64,000 bases of DNA from Pleurodeles waltl (GCF_031143425.1 NC_090450.1:169191486-169255485); one strand, 5' to 3'. Positions 1 to 12,700 are shown, numbered from the stretch's first letter. The notes: generated by a model from the sequence alone, not told the origin. Numbers and translations: made by a program.

Positions 1-1440
1 GGTGAGTACACCTTGGGCACGATGCAAGTGAAAAGGTTGCATGGTGATGTGTGTGTAAGCATCGTGTCATTTGGGGGGTGGTTATGGCTGGTGGTAGAGT
101 ACATTGTGGGCGTTGGATGATGTGTGTGCCAATGGAGATGGAAATGGGTTTGTGGGCCATGTGTGTGACAGGCTGGATTGTGTGTGTAGTGGTGTCCTCC
201 TGTCCGTGTTTCCTCTGCAGGTCAGCGCCCATCAGAAGGGATTGTGGCATGTCATTGTCCAAAGACGTGCGGCCCCTAGGAGTCTGCAGCAGCAGGTGCA
301 CCCACTGTAGGAAAAGGTGGGAGGACCTGAGACGCTGGGACCGGAAGACTGCGGAGGCCCAGCTGGGGTTGGCCTCCCAACGTGGGCGGTATGCCAGTCA
401 GACCTTGGTACCCTGATGGCCTGCATACTGGCATTGGCCTACCCAGAGATGGAGGGGCGCTTGACGGCATCACAGCAGCCACAAGGGGGTGAGTACAGTG
501 GGCATAACAACTATAATTGGTAGGTGGCATGGGATCCTGGTGGTGGGTGTCAGTTAGTGGGTGCCCCTTAATGCCAGGTCAGAGATCACAGCGTGATCCA
601 ACTCAATGGTAATGGTTGTATTGCTAAATCTGGTAACCTAGCTAGGTTGCATTCCATGTCAGACAGGGCTTAGTGACTCCCAGAAGGGGTGCAGTTGGCC
701 GGGGTTGGGTCACATCTTGCTGTGGTACCTAGCCAATGGAATGCCAGTGCGATGCATGGTACTCAATTGTGATCCCTGTGTGTGACAGTAATGTGTTTGC
801 CATCTGTGGGGTTGGTGCTGCAATAGACCCAGTGCTCCCTTTCTCTCTCTCCCCTTTTTTCTTCTGTCATCCTGTCCATGTGTGCATTAGCATCATCTGA
901 CAGAAGAGCAGGGGCACCTGCGACAGAGGGAGCTACATACCACAGGACCCAGGAGGCAGAGTCCACCGATGCCGAGGGGACCAGTGGGATGTAGGGCGAG
1001 GGAAGCACCACAGCAAAGACAGGAGGTGACAACACAGACTCAGATTTCTCCTCCGAAGGAAGCTCCCTGGTGGTGGTGGACACCTCTGGGACCACCCCAG
1101 CAACAGGTACAGATGCCACCCCCCCATAGCAGCCCACCCTCCCAGTAGCCCCTCAACAAGTTGCCCGTGCCCACTCACCCAGGAGAGTGGCCATCTCCCA
1201 AGCCCCAGGCACCTCAGTCCCTGCCCCAGTGAGCCCTGCTGCCCTCAGTGAGGGGCTATTGACCTCCTGAGATCCATCTCTGTAGTGCAGTCAACCATTG
1301 TGAATGCCATCCAGGGCCTGGCATCACAGATGCAGCAATGCAGTGCATTCCTGGAGGGCATTCACAGTGAATTGGCAACCCAACAGAGATCGTTCCAGGC
1401 TCCGGCTTCCTCTCTAATGGCAGCCATTGTCCCTGTACAT
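1..1440 (+). pseudogene. Decayed Myb/SANT-like accessory gene of a Harbinger-type transposon (fragment)
   Basis: Three exon traces are visible. An exon ends at base 1 against a GGTGAGT donor. A second runs 221-488, between a TCCTCTGCAG acceptor and a GGTGAGTAC donor. A third starts at 891 after GTGCATTAG. Exon 2 encodes a basic, Trp-containing helix (RKRWEDLRRW, about 305-345) followed by LASQRG, resembling the recognition helix of Myb/SANT-like proteins that accompany Harbinger transposases. Exon 3 is Ser/Thr/Glu-rich and then helical (QGLASQMQQ, about 1310-1340), like the tail of the second exon at 27788-28548. It is broken: a frameshift near 412-416 and stops at 992-994, 1127-1129 and 1268-1270. 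The family match is recognition by eye; a different SANT-domain transposon protein is possible. The gene starts left of the window and similarity fades after about 1440. Confidence 0.5.
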
Positions 1441-1706
1441 TACAATATGAGATGTAAAGGACTGGCCGGGATGATGGCCAAGCAAAGTCCTGACACTATA
1501 ACAGCATGGGTTTCAAAAGGTTTGGATAGGAGTATGTTACCCTTCAGTGAAAAGAAGATGTTGTTTGGGCTGTTGAATGTTTAGTTGTTGGGGAGGGTAC
1601 ACACTGAGGGATAACAACAAGGTGAAGGTTGATAGAAAAGAGCAGGGTAAAATAATAGCAGAATATTGTAGGGAGCGTGTCGGAAGTGCTGGTAGGGTGA
1701 ACAAAT
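1441..1706. other. Unassigned sequence with a short open frame
   Basis: A frame stays open from the preceding fragment to a stop at 1582-1584, but the residues after about 1440 do not match the upstream gene type. This suggests a junction with another repeat near 1440. I recognise no domain. Confidence 0.3.
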
Positions 1707-2034
1707 CAGTGCTTAATTTGAACTAAGAAGCCTTTGGCCAGTGCTTCTGAATGTCAATGTGCTCAATATAAAGGCTACTCAATTTTGATTGTACTTCATG
1801 CCACTTTCATGCACTAGCACAAACCCTGCCCTTTTACCTCATTTTTCAGGATCTTTTTCACTGCTGCTTTCTTTCTTTCTTTGTCACTCTTTCTGCTTTT
1901 TTTCTTCTTTTCTTGTTTGGTGTTTTTTTCTCTTTTTCTCTGGTTCAGAGTTGAATGAGGAAAAATAAGTGCTGGTCACCAAAAATAAGTGCCGGTGTGC
2001 CCCACTTGCAACCACCAGCCCAAATTAAGCGCTG
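1707..2034. mobile_element. Short terminal-inverted-repeat element (MITE-like, 328 bp)
   Basis: The ends are inverted copies: CAGTGCTTAATTTG at 1707-1720 and CAAATTAAGCGCTG at 2021-2034, which match at 13 of 14 positions when one is reversed. The interior is T-rich, with a CTTT-like tract at about 1862-1935. I see no convincing target duplication, so the superfamily is unassigned. Confidence 0.55.
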
Positions 2035-3400
2035 AAATCTGGGCAAGTTACCACCATCAACAACATGTGAAGAGAGCAGTTGAAAATTAAGGTTTTCACC
2101 TGGTATGTCAGTTGAACAATGTTTCCAAAAGATTCAATATCAAGGCATGTATCAAGAGGTGGTGTCTAAATTGCTCTCTTGCAAGAACACCACATGGCCC
2201 ATCCAGTGTATGTGCTACAGAGGAGATGGGGGCACCGGATTTACTTCACACTTTACTCTGCTTTTAGGTGGGGCCATTCAAAACTATTTTCAGAAAGCAG
2301 ATATATGAGTTTGTATCAACAATTAGAATGAGAAGCCACCAAGGCCATGATATACAATCACTGCATTAGATCAATGGCAGGGATAATACCAACATTTATA
2401 TGATACATCCCTAAGCAAAGACAAATATTGAGAATATTGAGAAAAGAAGGCCCAGTCACCTGGAGATGCTGGAAACTCTCAGAGGAGTGGGAGAGACTAC
2501 CACACTACAAAGAGAAGCTGAAAAGCTTTGACAGGACATACATATCTAAAGCCCATGACAAGGACTACTAAACTGCAAGGACTACTAAACTGCATGACTA
2601 CTAGCATCGCTAGCAAATGCTAATAAAAGAGGTGCTCTAATATGGTACATTCACAAAGTGAAATGAACAAGATCTTTGCTGATTAATATGAAAACATATG
2701 GGGTGAGAGAGAGATTACAGAAGACCTAGGGCCTCACTATGAGTGTAGCCAACCGAAGACAGCAAACACCTGTGGTGACGGTCGAACCGCCACACTCCAG
2801 GAAGTCCGACCACCACATTATGACCCTGGCAGGTGGACTCACCTCAAGACCGACGTGCCTGCCATGAACATCGTTCCCGACGTGGTGACAATGGTCGGGG
2901 CACTGAACTCAGAGCTGCCTGGCAAATTACAACCCCACTTACCACCATTCCTTCCATGGCATTTGCACCACCATGGAAAGGATGACAGTAAATGTGTGCA
3001 GGGGGCCACAGGCATGGGCAGTGCAGTGGCTCCTCTGCCCAGCACCCTCTGCAGACAGTGTGCATTCCGAGGGTGTTGGGGTGCTGTGGTCTTGGCCTCG
3101 GCTCCCTTAGGGGAGCCAAGCCCAATATCATAGCTCTTCCCGAAGGGCAGCCCGAGCAGGAAATTGTATTACAATGGGATTTGGCACTATAAAGTGCACT
3201 GACTTCTCCAGTGGCGCGGGCTGTGCCCAGGCAAAACCCAGGCCAAGGGTGAACCCATCCTGCTCCCGTCCTTCACCAGGAAGAGGCAGGGCAGGGCAAC
3301 TCCCCCGGCTCTGATTTTTTGCCCCGACTTGTATGTATTAGCATGGTAGGACTGTTGTGGCTTTCATAAATTGTATAATTGTCTCAGTTCTCTAAAGAAA
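2035..3400. other. Unassigned repeat-derived sequence
   Basis: No gene is supported. Short frames at 2105-2308 and 2855-3133 carry no recognisable domain. From about 2730 the text (GGGCCTCACTATGAG, followed by GC-rich sequence with repeated CCGAC/GTCGG words) resembles one end of the GGCCCTCATT family seen at 5561 and 8978. A matching right end is not evident, so this may be a decayed or truncated member. Confidence 0.3.
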
Positions 3401-3697
3401 ATAAGGTACGGTAAGCACCTTGTTTAATCTTTTGCTGATTGTACTCCCTTTTTAAGTGGGGGCCTGTCTCTGATGCTGCAAGGAATGGGGAAACATAAAA
3501 ATCAAGTGCCTGCTTCTGGGAATACAGGATCTACGCTTGAGGGGTTCCTCCAATGGGAGGTTGGAGTGATTTTTAAAGAGATCGAGCTAGCAGAACATCG
3601 CCTGTCTTTTTCTTCCACTCCAAATTGTATTCTCAATCCAACTACACATAGAAGGCATATTATCAACTCTGATGATGCCAATGATCTTGTTAACATC

Positions 3698-6600
3698 TGT
3701 TGGACTTGGCCCGTTTTGCAGGGTCATCCCCATTCTTTTTGTCTCCTTCCTCCTATATTTTCTGACCTGTTTTAATAGGCTTTAGGACTCTAAACACGTT
3801 ACCACTGCTAAACAATGCTAAAGTGCATATGCTCTCTATGTATATTGTATTGTTGATTGGGTTAACCATGATTGGCCTATTTGATTTACTAGTAAGCCCT
3901 AGTAAAGTGCACTGGAAGTGCCCAGGGCCTGTAAATATTGTGTCACCCACATTAGTAGCCCTGTAAATATGTCTCAGACCTGTCACTGCAGTGTCTGTGT
4001 GTGCAGTTTAAACTGCCAATTCGACTTGGCAAGTGTATCCACCTGCCAGGCCTAAACCTTCCCTTTTTATACATGTAAGGCAACCCTAAAGTAGGCCCTA
4101 GGTAGCCCCAGGGGCAGGATGCAGTGTATGTTAAAAGTGGGACATGTACTTATGTGTTTTACATGTCCTGACAGTGAAATCCTGCCAAACTGATGCAAGG
4201 CCTATGTCTCTCTTAGGTTAACATGGGGGCTGCCTTTAAATGTGATTAAACTACAGATTCCCTATTGGGAGCAGATAGAAATATGGAGCTGAGGGTTTCT
4301 GAACTCACTATTAAAAAATATATCTTTTAGTGAAGTTAGGTTTTAGATTGTGTGTTTGAAAATAGCACTTTTAGAAAGTAGGTATTTTCATGCTTAAACC
4401 ATTCTGTGACTCTGCCTGTTTGTGGATTCCTTGTCTGGGTCAGTTTGACAGTTGGGCTGTTTGCACCTCTCCTCTAGACAGTGGCACAAATGGAGCTGGG
4501 TTGTAGCCTTCATATCCTTATGGGTCATCCGGGCTGAGGGGAGGAGTGGTCACTTACACCTGAAAGGGCTGTGCCTGCCCTCACACAATGTAGTCTCCAA
4601 CCCCCTGGTGTGTGCTTGGGGCCTGGCCTGGGCAAGGCAGGATCTTGAAAACAACAGAGACTTCTCTTTGAATTAGGCCTACTTCAAAGGCAGAAGAGAC
4701 TATAAGAAGAGGACCCAGAGCCACTGAAAATCAAATTACTTCTGGAACAAAGAGGAACCTCTGCCAAGGAGAAGAGCTGGAAGCTGGAGGGGAACTGCCC
4801 CTTTGCCTGTGACTGTGCTTTGCTGGGTTGGCCTGCAGTAGGTGATTCTACCTGAGAGAGGACAAAGACTGACTTTTGTCTGACTTCCCACTGGTGAAGA
4901 ATCTCCAAGAGCTTGAACGGAACTTGCCTTCTGTTGTTGAAGTCTCAGGGACAACAAAGACTTCTTTCTGCCACCACTTGGGCTTTCTGCTGAGAGTCCT
5001 GCCTGCCAAGTGGTCCCCTAACCTGTCTCTGGGCAGTTGGAAGGTGCAGCTGGTAGAAAAGGAAAAGAAATAGACACAAAGACCGCCATGCAGAGAAACT
5101 TTCGATGCACTACCTGCCTCATGGCTGATAAATGACGCGCCGCTGGCCTTGTGGCTAAAGCCGACGCTCCACCTGCATGGCAGCTGGGAGATCGACACAG
5201 CGCAGCTGGAGAAATGATGTGCAACACCCATAGTGGCTGCTGTTAACGACGTAAGCCCCTACGCAGCGTGGTTTCTTGACACCGTGCGACCAGATTTCAA
5301 TGAAACATCACTGGGTGCGTAAAATCAACGCAAAGCCTGCCCGGACCTGAGATGCCATCTGAATCAACGCATCACTCTCTTGCGGGAGAGAAGAAATGAC
5401 TGGGGGAGGAACCACGCACATTCTCCTTCGCGTGTGAGAAATCAACACATTGCTGGCCTTTTTTCGACACACACTCACCTGTGCAGTTTATTTTGATGCT
5501 ACTCAGATACTATTGTGAAATAACAGCGTTCTCACTGTTTTCTAAGGATTAAGACACTTAGGCCCTCATTTCAACCTCGCCGGTCTTCTCCAGAGACCGC
5601 CGAGGTAACGCCAAGCCGAAGACCGCCAGTCTTGGCGGTCGTCCGGCAACCATATTATGACTGCAGGCAGCCCTCTGCCCTTTTTTAGATGGAGAGCCAC
5701 CAGCAGCCATACTGGCGGTCGGCGGTGAAGTGGTGGCTGCTCCACCGTCACTGCTACATCATCAGAACACCGCCCACCGTAATACTACTTAGTATTCGGC
5801 GTGGCGGTGTACTAGTGACGGGGTGCTGGCAGCGGAGCAGCCCCCATGGATCACGTTCCCTCCCGGAGGATCACCAGAACAGGTGAGGTGATCGTCCGTT
5901 AGGGGAGGTGGGTTGGGGGGTGTTGTGTGCGTGCATGGGGTTGTGCGTGTGAGTGTGTAGAGGGGTTGTGTGAGTGCGTGTATGCATGCGGGGAGTAATG
6001 TGTGTGGTGGAAATGTAACTCGTATGTATGTGTGCATGTGTGCATGTATGTGCACGTGTATGTGTGTGAGTGGTGTGAGCATGCATGTAGGGGCGTGTGG
6101 GGGTACGTGTGGGGGTTTCAATGGGGGTGGGGAGGGGGTCCTACTACCTTTGGGGGTCGGTAGGGGGGTCATGGGTGTTGGGGGAGGACTCAGGGGAGGG
6201 AGAGGGTAAAGGGGGAGACCCCAATCAGTGCCAGGGAACAAATTCCCTGGCCCTGATGGTGCATACTGCCATGGATTTCGTGGCGGTTGAAAACCCCACA
6301 AAATCCATGGGGGTATGCGGGGTCCTGATAGGGCTGGCAGACTAGTGACGGCCGCTGGGCTGGAGGCTGTTGTCTCCAGCCTGGCGGTCATTACCACCGT
6401 GGGGGACGGTGCGGGACATTGGCGGTTTGGCATATGCTAGTAATGAGGGCCTTAATCTTTTTAAAATTCATAACTTACTTGTGCATGTCAGATTTTTATC
6501 GTTTTGGTCTTCTTTTGTTTAGATAAATATCTATTTTTCTAAACCTGAGTTGTGTCATTTTGTAATGTTTTCACTGAGTTACTGTGTGTGTTGGTACAAA

Positions 6601-6765
6601 TACGTTACACATTGCTTCTCAAGTAAAGCATGCCTGAACGCGGCAAGCTAGCAAGGGGGTGAGCAGGGTTTAACTGAGGGTGAGTCTCCTTTACCCTGAC
6701 CAGAGTGAGGGTCCTTGCTTGGACAGGGGTAACCTGACTGCTGACCAAAGACCCCATTTCTAACA
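3698..6765. mobile_element. Solo LTR-like insertion, about 2.2 kb without its nested MITE
   Basis: The segment begins TGTTGGACTTGG and ends CATTTCTAACA, giving TG...CA termini. It is flanked by ACATC (3693-3697) and ACATT (6766-6770), a 5-bp duplication with one mismatch. Removing it restores the LINE frame. It carries no coding potential. I recognise the text as an abundant dispersed repeat of salamander genomes, but its retroviral or Gypsy parentage is not determinable here. A nested element occupies 5561-6451. Confidence 0.5.
5561..6451. mobile_element. Harbinger-type MITE with TTA target duplication (GGCCCTCATT family)
   Basis: The element starts GGCCCTCATTTC and ends TAATGAGGGCC, inside the LTR-like repeat. 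TTA precedes (5558-5560) and follows (6452-6454), the 3-bp duplication typical of PIF/Harbinger. Subterminal sequence is rich in GGCGGTC/GACCGCC. The middle (about 5900-6120) is a TG-rich simple tract that generates spurious His/Pro/Thr frames on the minus strand. It has no transposase and is non-autonomous. Confidence 0.75.
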
Positions 6766-8100
6766 ACATTCATGGGAATTCACCCCTTGTAGCTGTCTCT
6801 TCTTCTGCTTCTTGTATTTCTGAAGCACTTCAGGGGGAGGCAGTTAGCTCCTGCATCAACAAATAAGGGTTTGGAGGGTCAGGCAGTCAAAAGAAGGAGA
6901 CCTTTAGTTGGCTCCAAATCAAAGAGGCAGCGTAAGGTTAATATGTTTAAAGGTTAATATGTTTACATTGCCCCTGAAGGAACAGGCTGCTATCAAAACT
7001 CTGGCTTGCAGCTTTGAGAAGCTTCTGGGAGATCTTAAAAACACTATGATAAATTTTATTTCCAGTAAGATTGACTTAATGTCCACCCATTTAGGGGTGA
7101 TAGAGGCTTCTCTTAACAATTGTGTTTCTCCCTATCTTGTGACTGCACTTACATTGGCATTGCGAGATCATGTTTATCCTGGGGCAAGGTGGGTGCGTTC
7201 CCCCTTTGTTGGAGAGGATTGTAATCATGTGCCAATGGTTGAGCCTACTTCTTCCTTTTTTAAACACGTTCCATAAGCATCCTGCTAAAAATAACCCCTT
7301 GTCCATCCAGGCCAAAAGGCATGATAATAATGAATGTGTTGTGGGGTCAGGCCATCACCAACAGCCGGTGGGGGTTGTGGGTTTGTTGGAAATCAAAATG
7401 GTGCAAATCCCCCGGACTTGATAAGAAAGGTTTCAAATTTTCCCAATTTTTCTCCCAATTGCACACCATATACCTTGATAAAAAAGAATGTTCCAGCTAT
7501 TGTTCCCCGACTCTGGAAGATTTTGCAAGACTGAAAAATAAGATTATCTTTTGGCTCAAGAATAAGACAGCATGGGCAAGGGATTTTACGTCTTATATTA
7601 TGATGGTCAGGGGAACCCCCAGGATAGGCCCTGGCCATTAAAAATTAAAAGGAGACTGTGTCACAGTGAACTTCAGGTCCCCCAGATTGGTGATATTGTT
7701 TCTGGATTTCTTTGAGAACCAGCTACATTCTTTTGACTCCATTCAGGATTCACGTTGGGGTATTTTAACAGCCCATCAATTTTACCCAGAGCACAGCATG
7801 ATGAACCCAGGCGTTTGATCGCTTTATCTAGATATCATTACAATTTCTTACTCGTAACTTCTTTGAACCATTGGCCTCCCTACAGGACATTGACTGATGC
7901 ACTGCATCAAGGTCTCCTACTACTGAACACTCAGAGCCCTTAGGTGGAATGTTTGATCCCTCACAGCCTATAGGTATTGAAGCCTTGGATTCTATTGCAT
8001 CACACAATACCATTTTCGATCCTACTTCAAATGAGTCTGCAGCTTTGGGTGGAGGCATGTTAGATGGGGCTATATTATGGCCTTCCACAAGCGCTGTGAG

Positions 8101-8850
8101 CATTGGCTCCTGGAATATTGCGGGAGGCCAGGCAAAAGTGGTAAACCCAGACAGTATTGACTTTGTTTAAGAAAATAACATTATATGCTGCCAAGAGACA
8201 TGGATGATAGAGGACTTTATTATTGATGCGTTCTATGCTTTCTATCAACCTGCCTTCCGCTTGAGAGTGGGCAGAGCGAGTGGAGGCTTGGCTACCTGAT
8301 TTCCAGTCAATGTGTCAACTTTTAAAACAGCAAAACTGGGATCCTCCCCTTATTTTCTGGTCATATTTGTTTCACTTCCAGAGGATTTTTACTGTATTTT
8401 AATCAATTTTTTATTGTATTGTTTTCAGTTAATCAAGCTAGCATATTATTGACAAACTGGATGATCATTTGGTGTTTTTTTTCCAACATATCGCTCTGCA
8501 TATATTATTTGGTTAGGAGATTATAATATTGTTACATGCCCTTGTGGTTGATACTGGAGTTTGCAGTTTTAATAGTGACCATTTTGGAAATGATACCCAT
8601 TTTGTTCATAGAGTCTATGTTAAGGCTTTGAATGAGGTATTACTAAAATATAACCTGATATTTTCAGGTGACGTTTGTGGGCCGCATCAGCCAGGGTCCC
8701 AACTTTTACAGGAGGTTGTGCAGGGAGCACTATAAATCATATACTCCTATCCCTAGAATTATACTACTACTTAAAAGACTTTGAAGTTCTTAGTACTTGT
8801 CTTAGCGACCACAACCCATTTGTGATGACTCTGGACTCCTGTATTAGTCT
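8101..8850 (+). pseudogene. LINE ORF2 apurinic-like endonuclease domain
   Basis: The conceptual frame begins SIGSWNIAGGQ, as LINE endonucleases do, followed by IICCQETW (about 8182-8205), which contains the metal-binding Glu, then GRASGGLAT. After degenerate stretches the domain closes with INHILLS and SDHNPF (about 8803-8820), the C-terminal His-containing motif. In-frame stops at 8168-8170 and at the GGLAT end, plus frameshifts, disable it. The role would be target nicking for target-primed reverse transcription. Confidence 0.75.
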
Positions 8851-8977
8851 CCCCCAAGGAGGAAAATTTGACAATCTGACCTTTTCTGAAAATAAGGGAG
8901 TGCAACTTAAGTGGATTAAAGTTGATCTAGTGGTCTTTGAACAAGTTGTAGTGGAGAACTCCAGAGCCTCAGTTATA

Positions 8978-9607
8978 GGCCCTCATTCTGACCTTGGCGG
9001 GCGGCGGAGGCCGCCCGCCAAAGTCCCGCCGTCAGATTACCGTTCCGCGGTCGAAAGACCGCGGCGGTAATTCTGACTTTCCCGCTGGGCTGGCGGGCGG
9101 TCGCCTTCAGACCGCCCGCCAGCCCAGCGGGAAAGAGGCTTCCACTATGAAGCCGGCTCGGAATCGAGCCGGCGGAGTGGAAGCTGTGCGACGGGTGCAG
9201 TTGCACCCGTCGTGTATTTCACTGTCTGCGCGGCAGACAGTGAAATACATGTAGGGGCCCTCTTACGGGGGCCCCTGCAATGCCCATGCCAGTGGCATGG
9301 GCACTGCAGGGGCCCCCAGGGGCCCCGCGACCCCCCCTACCGCCATCCGGATCCCGGCGGTCGGACCGCCGGGATCTGGATGGCGGTAGGGGGGGTCAGA
9401 ATCCCCGCGGCGGTGCAGCAAGCTGCGCCGCCGTGGAGGATTCTATGGGGCGGCGGTACACTGGCGGGAGCCCGCCAGTGGTGCCGGTCCGACCGCGGCT
9501 TTACCGCCGCGGTCGGAATCCCCATTAGAGCACCGCCGGCCTGTCGGCGGTGCTCCCGCGGTCCTCCGCCCTGGCGGTCAAAGACCGCCAGGGTCAGAAT
9601 GACCACC
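8978..9607. mobile_element. Multi-hairpin MITE (about 12 consecutive palindromes)
   Basis: It lies inside the LINE. The left end GGCCCTCATTCTGACC and the reversed right end GGTGGTCATTCTGACC differ at three bases. ATA flanks both sides (8975-8977, 9608-9610), and removal keeps the LINE frame. Almost the whole interior consists of back-to-back GC-rich inverted repeats with short spacers, for example about 9080-9132, 9155-9176, 9188-9212, 9214-9252, 9254-9278, 9279-9302, 9331-9395, 9406-9440, 9461-9480, 9489-9516, 9530-9555 and 9570-9596. It has no coding capacity. Confidence 0.7.
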
Positions 9608-10099
9608 ATAGTGTGTTTGTCAGTTGACTGAAGTATAGAAGAGATTCTATTGCAATTTGTTCAAGTCTGTAGATCCATCTCAAAGGGTCTTGCTGCTTTT
9701 GTATCCCCTCAAATGAGGGCACCATGTGAGTGGTTTGACTAGACCTGTCCTGCAGCACATAAGAAAATAATGGGAGCCCTGGAAATCCCAGGGTTGTGTA
9801 TGATGTTAAGAATGCTAGGAAAGAATGCAAACAAATTCTGGAGGTAAAAAAAGCCGAAATTAGAACAAAGGCTTGGGGTGACCTGGAACTGGCAAGGAGA
9901 CTTAGGGACAGCTCTAAGTTCTACGAGGTGATCAATAGGCCCTATTTTAGGAAGAGTGACATACCTAGCATAGAGATCCTCATTCAAGAAGACACATGGA
10001 CGCCTCATTTTACAAAAATGCTTACTCATAGCTCCCCATTTAAAACAGCCCTCTTTGTTAGCCCCTACAGTCACCACAATCGAGCCATGCAAACTCCAA

Positions 10100-11596
10100 G
10101 GGGCATATTTATACTCTGTTTGCACCTAATTTTTGTCATTTTTTGTACTCTAATTCAGTGCAAAACGAACTCCATATTTATACTTTGGTGCTAGACCCGT
10201 CTAGCGCCAAATTTATGGAGTTAAAGTCATTTTTTGGAAGTGGAGACCTACCTTGCCTTAATGAGATGCAAGGTAGGTGTTCCTGTGCAAAAAATGACTC
10301 TATGGCCTTAACGCCATATTTAGGAGCATATTTATACTCTGCAGAAAATGTATACTCTGTTTGCACCGAATTAGCGTCATTTTTTAACTCTAATTCAGTG
10401 CAAAACTAACTCCATATTTATACTTTGTTGCTAGACTCGTCTAGCACCAAGGCCCTGATTTATACTTTTTTTGTGCCGCATTAACGTAATTTTTTGATGC
10501 AAAAGTGGTGCAAACGTATAAAATATTGCCCCTTATTTATACTTTTTGCTGCAAAACTGCACTAATTCAGTTTTGCACCAAAAGGTTTAGCACCGGCTTG
10601 CACCATTTCTGTGCACCAGCCGGGCACCATATTTATGGAATGGTGCAAGCCTGTGCAAAGGGTAGGCTAGAGTAAAAAAAAAATGACTTCAGTCGTGTGG
10701 GGCTGGCGGTATAGAAGAAGAGGGTTTAGCACCAAAAAATGACTTTAGGCAGGTTAGAGTGAAAAAAAATGACTCACCAGATTAGCGTCATTTTATGGTG
10801 CTAAACCTACCATGCCACATGACTCCTGCCTTAGAAAAAGGAGGAGTCATGCCCACCACCCCAATGGCAAGCACTGAGAGCAAGGGTCCTCTGGGCATGG
10901 CCATTGCACCCTGTGCCATGTATGGGGGTCCATTTCAGGGGCCTCTATGACACTTTAAAAAATAAAATGCAATCTTACCTGTACTTACCTGGGATGGGGG
11001 CCCCCATCCTCTGCAGTCTCCACCATGGAAATAGGCCCACAGGTCCAATAACGCCTACCCTGACCCAGGCTTTAAAAAATGGGGCAAAGCAAGCTTTGCC
11101 CCACTTTTTGACCCCTCCTCCCTCCCTGGCACCATTTTTGCATGGGAGTATAAATATGGCGTTAAGGCCATAGAGTAATTTTTTGCACGGGAACGCCTTC
11201 CTTGCATCTCATTAAGGCAAGGTAGGTTTCCACTTTCAAAAAATGACTTTAACTCCATAAATTTGGCGCTAGACGGGTCTAGCACCAAAGTATAAATATG
11301 GAGTTAGTTTTTCACCGAATTAGAGTTAAAAAAAATGACGCTAATTCAGTGCAAACAGAGTATAAATATGCCCCTTATCGTCAAAAAATGACGCTAATCT
11401 GGTTAGAGTAATTTATTTTGTCTCTAAATCTACCTAACGTCATTTTTTTTACGCTAGCCTACCACTTGCACCGGCTTGCACCATTCCATAAATATGGTGC
11501 CCAGCTGGTGCTAAAAAATGGTGCAAGCCGGTGCAAAGCGTTTTGGTGCAAAACTGCATTAGTGCAGTTTTGCACAAAGAAGAATAAATAAGGCCC
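10100..11596. mobile_element. Harbinger-type MITE cluster (ATATTTATAC family) with CAA duplication
   Basis: CAA at 10097-10099 and 11597-11599 flanks the block, and excising it restores the LINE frame. The left end GGGGCATATTTATACTC is matched exactly, inverted, near 11351-11374. A second left-type end near 10535 pairs with the right terminus at 11596. At least two members are therefore nested or fused. Repeated words such as GTGCAAAACT, AATGACGCTAA and GCTAGACGGGTCTAGC recur in inverted order. There is no transposase. Confidence 0.7.
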
Positions 11597-11819
11597 CAAG
11601 TCCTTATTGAAATACAGGAGGTAATATAAGCTATAGACAAATGCGGGAAAATCCTTAACAATGCGTTGTGATCAATGTGGACATTTCCCACGCAAGCGTA
11701 CCATGCTTGCCGGAACAATGCATAGCTTTTTTCTGTACCTTAACCACACATGTGCCAAACTACGCATATTCATGGTTAAGGCACAGAAAAAGCCAGAGTG
11801 GATCGGGAGAGGACGCTGT

Positions 11820-12700
11820 AAGGTAAGTGGGGTTGAGGCAGCAGTGGGGGGTGGATTAGGGCTTGGGGTGTGGGGGAGGACACAGGCTATTTTTTTTAAG
11901 GGGCGGGGTGTGGGTTTTGGTATTTTTTTTAGGGCTTAGGGAGGGGTTGGGGTAGTTTATTTTTAAAGGGGTGGGGGAAGGTTTAATGAAGGGTGGGAGG
12001 AGAGAAGAGGAGAAAGGCTTGGGAGAGGATGTGCTGAGGTAGGTGGGGTTGGGGCAGGGTTGGTGGGTAGTTTTTAGTGGTGGGGTGGATTTAGGGCTTA
12101 GGGTGAGAGGGGGTGTTGGGGTACTTTAGTTGTTAGGGGCAGGGGTGGGGATCAGGGTAGTTTTTTTTTTAAGTCTGAGGGCGGCTCAGGTAGGTTTAGT
12201 TTAGATTTTAAGGGCAGAGTGGGGGGTCGGGATAGTTTGTTTTAGGGCTTACTGTGGGTGGGGGGATCAAGGTAGTTACCTGCTTGGCGGAAGGTTTTAG
12301 GGCTCAGGGCTTGTGGGGGCTGTCACAGTAGTTTAGTTTTTAGTGCAGGGTGGGGAATTGGGGTGTTTTTTTTTTTTAGGGCTGAGGGAGGGTAGGTGGA
12401 GTTGGGGTAATTTCGTTTTTAGGGGCAGGGTGGGGCGTCGGGTTTGTTTTATTTTAGGGCTGAGGGTGGATGGAGGTGTTGGGGTAGTTTAGTCTTATGG
12501 GGCAGGGGTGAGGGGATTGGGGAAGTTTTTTTTTAAGTTTCAGGGCAGTTGGGGGGTTGGAGTGCTTTACTTTTTAGGGGCGGGGTGGGGAGGTTGGAAT
12601 ATTTTTTGTTTTTAGGGCTCAGGGCAGGGGATCGGGTACTCTGGGTTTTAGGGGTGGGGGTAGTTTTGGGCCTCAGGGCAGGTGTGAGGGGTTGTATGGC
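11820..12700 (+). repeat. G-rich, C-poor degenerate repeat tract
   Basis: About 880 bp of loosely periodic text such as TTAGGGCTTAGGG, GGGGTTGGGG and GGGGCAGGGTGGGG, with runs of T. C is rare on this strand throughout. Open frames here are by-products of the skew, not genes. Confidence 0.8.

Larger units (their letters stand above)
3473..7640 (+). pseudogene. LINE ORF1-like region (interrupted)
   Basis: A frame from 3473 reaches the LTR insertion at 3698 and continues in the same frame after it (from about 6771) until a stop near 6867. A second open stretch at 6908-7276 is rich in Leu/Ile heptad-like spacing (SSKIDLMSTHLGVIEASL, about 7061-7117), suggesting a coiled coil as in many LINE ORF1 proteins. 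No zinc knuckle or PHD motif is visible. Assignment rests mainly on its position before the endonuclease. Confidence 0.4.

Noticed and set aside
5789..6433. 214-codon minus-strand Pro/His/Thr-rich frame
   Set aside because: It arises from the TG-rich centre of the MITE at 5561-6451; there is no domain or splice context.
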